64,000 nt of DNA from Chamaea fasciata (Eukaryota > Chordata > Aves > Passeriformes > Sylviidae). Below the pieces are notes generated by a model. It was not told the origin of the DNA and did not search any database. It was given only the letters and a program-made list of their open reading frames with translations. Made by a program: the position numbers and the translations under genes. Of the stretch, positions 62,024-64,000 are shown piece by piece. How positions within the stretch are numbered: the first letter of the stretch is position 1; each line of letters starts with the position of its first letter. The stretch lies in assembly GCA_029207755.1 (NCBI GenBank), contig JARCOQ010000005.1, positions 62,693,414 to 62,757,413 on the forward strand. Reading direction: 5' to 3'.

Positions 62024-64000
62024 ATCAAGGGAAACAATCCACAATCCAGAAAATGTTTGATGTCACTGAAAAATATTTGCAACTGAGACATTTAAGACTG
62101 TCAGCAATGTTTTTAGGGCAGACTAGCTAATACACTTACATACCAGAATTTTAAAACTAGATTTGTATCTGTGCAGGAAAAGGAAAGAGGGTATTTGCAA
62201 TTATGTTAGCATACCATAGGTAGTCCATCATTCCTCAGAAGAATTACTGTAGTAAGATGACACATTTGAAGGAAAATACCAGAAGAGACCAAATATTTCT
62301 TCTTAACTCCCTGACGTGCTACTTCTGGAAAGCTTATGCAATTTTAAAAATTGCAAAGTTTTTCAAAACAACTTTTTGTTTTAGGGGCCTGCATTTTCTG
62401 AGACATTGAGCTAGAAGCTCATTTTCAGAAAGAGTTAAGTACTGCAGTTTTGAAAAATGGGCTTTTTTAGTTGTCCCAAATTGGAAGGTGAAAAAGGAGA
62501 TTCCCAGAACTAATATTTCTTTTTGAACACGTGTTCTAAATTGTATCACTGGAACACAGGCAGTAGCATAGCAGAGACAGCGCATCATATTTCTCCTTGT
62601 CTGGTACAGAAATGCCATATTTCTTTAAAAGAACCCATGTGTTTTAATGGAACTAAGATGAAAATTTGGCTGTAATTGGCAGATTTGAAGAAGTCATTTT
62701 ATTCTACCTTTAATATGTGAAACTCAATAAACTGTTTAAGATATAATTGCTTATGAGGCTTCTATGGAGAGAAACCAGTTTTCATATTTTTTCCAAAAAT
62801 TAACAGGAAGTGGAAATTTCCTTCTCAAGAGAATGTTAAATAATGTCAAAAACAGGACATGCTATTAAAAGTGTAAGTTGTCATAATACAGACTTTTTAC
62901 AATTAAATGGTTTCTAAAATGTAATTTGACAGTGTTCCTTTAATCCTTTTACATTTTGTTCTCTCTTTCTTGGCTCATTATAATGATTTGCCCTTGTCAT
63001 TTTTATAAAATCACTTTATATATTTAAAGCTCATTATCATCCCATGATCTAACTATAATTATCTCAACTCAAATAAGTAGATAAAATTGTAAAAAACTTA
63101 CTCAAACACATACATGATGTGTATATCTTCTTAATCTCCGTGTACATAAATAGGAGTATACCAATGCACTATAGGGTGAAATTTTATTCAAAGTGTTTTT
63201 TTGCAGGACAAAGGAATAAGTCATAAAAATTTCCATGATGAAATGTCCCATGTTCTTCAAACTATTATATCATGATTTGAAAAACTAGACATACCCCAAA
63301 TGTTCCTTATTATTTTTTTAATGTGTGAATTTTGCTCATAGCCTTTCTGTTGTGGTATTTTGCATCATCTGAGACTTCCCGCAGTCATATGATTTTCATG
63401 CTGACTTTCTGGACAAAGTAATGTTTTGGAGTGAGAACATTGGAAATGGCTTCATTCTTGTCCAAAATCAGGGATACTGCAAGTAGAAGTGGTAGAAAGG
63501 TAGAATAACTGCTGTCTGCTTTCACAAATCTCACCATTATATTCTTCCTCAAAAGGAAGATAGCATATCCTTTTATGGGTAGGACACACTTTAGAGAAAA
63601 CACTAGCAGCTGATGCACTAATATGGTGTTTCAGTGGTCCAGACACACCAAAATAGAAATGCTCCTCTACTCTGCTAGTGTCATGTCAAACTTTTTTGAT
63701 GACTGAGTAAACTTTCAGTAGAATGAAGTGTGCGGCACAATTGCAAAAGCTGGTCTGACCCATGGTAAAGAAGTTTATATGGAGGATGCTTCTTTCAGTT
63801 CATGCACATCAGCTTCAAAAGACTGAGTCATGGATATTCGTTCGCAGACATCCTCTCAGGAGAAACACAGCTGAAAATTATTGCATTTGTGTTGCTTGCA
63901 AATGATTGCAACTGTGTTATGCAGTGTTTTTCTCTGGGAGCTTTCTTACTTCACTTTTTTCAGAGCCCAACTACATGATGGCAGGGCTGCTGACCTTGTG
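62024..64000. other. AT-rich non-coding stretch, no feature seen
   Basis: The sequence is strongly AT-rich, with only short chance frames. No exon, transposon or RNA gene was recognised. Confidence 0.6.

Noticed and set aside
1..64000. CRISPR arrays, operons, tRNA or rRNA genes
   Set aside because: The sequence is avian nuclear DNA. I saw no regularly spaced repeat array and no cloverleaf or rRNA-like segment.

Overview
This window is vertebrate nuclear DNA, almost certainly from a bird and most likely a songbird. It is AT-rich and I could not support any complete protein-coding gene in it. The avian call rests on three fragments of CR1 LINEs, two with recognisable reverse-transcriptase C-terminal coding sequence and two with the family's 3' end, and on LTRs that resemble passerine endogenous retrovirus families. 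No bacterial or organelle features are present.

Layout. 1-16.8 kb: non-coding DNA with simple repeats, a 78-nt pre-miRNA-sized hairpin (1283-1360), a 43-bp CR1 3' tail with an internal deletion (2668-2710) and a CR1 ORF2 fragment on the minus strand (7925-8145). 16.8-18.1 kb: a plus-strand CR1 3' end with a frameshifted ORF2 terminus, followed by a CpG-rich 828-bp block with LTR-like ends (17301-18128). 18.1-33.8 kb: non-coding, with a perfect 20-bp-stem inverted repeat (24437-24484) and one candidate gene start, a TATA box followed by a short signal-peptide-like reading frame (29858-30032). 33.8-43.8 kb: three copies of one LTR family, one on the minus strand (33770-34288) and two on the plus strand (42484-43010 and 43243-43761). 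43.8-64 kb: non-coding, with several near-perfect palindromes and simple repeats.

The best-supported result is the set of three solo LTRs. Each begins TG, ends CA, and has its own perfect 5-bp target-site duplication: GAGTG, GTCTC and ATCAC. They are therefore three separate insertions, even though two lie only 232 bp apart in the same orientation and look like the two ends of a provirus. They appear only a few percent diverged, and all keep a TATA-like box and a polyadenylation signal.

There is no gene set working together here. The window is best read as intergenic or intronic DNA of a bird. It contains one low-confidence secreted-peptide first exon and several inverted repeats or octamer motifs that could be regulatory or structural. 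Missing exons cannot be excluded, because short spliced exons are hard to see without alignment.
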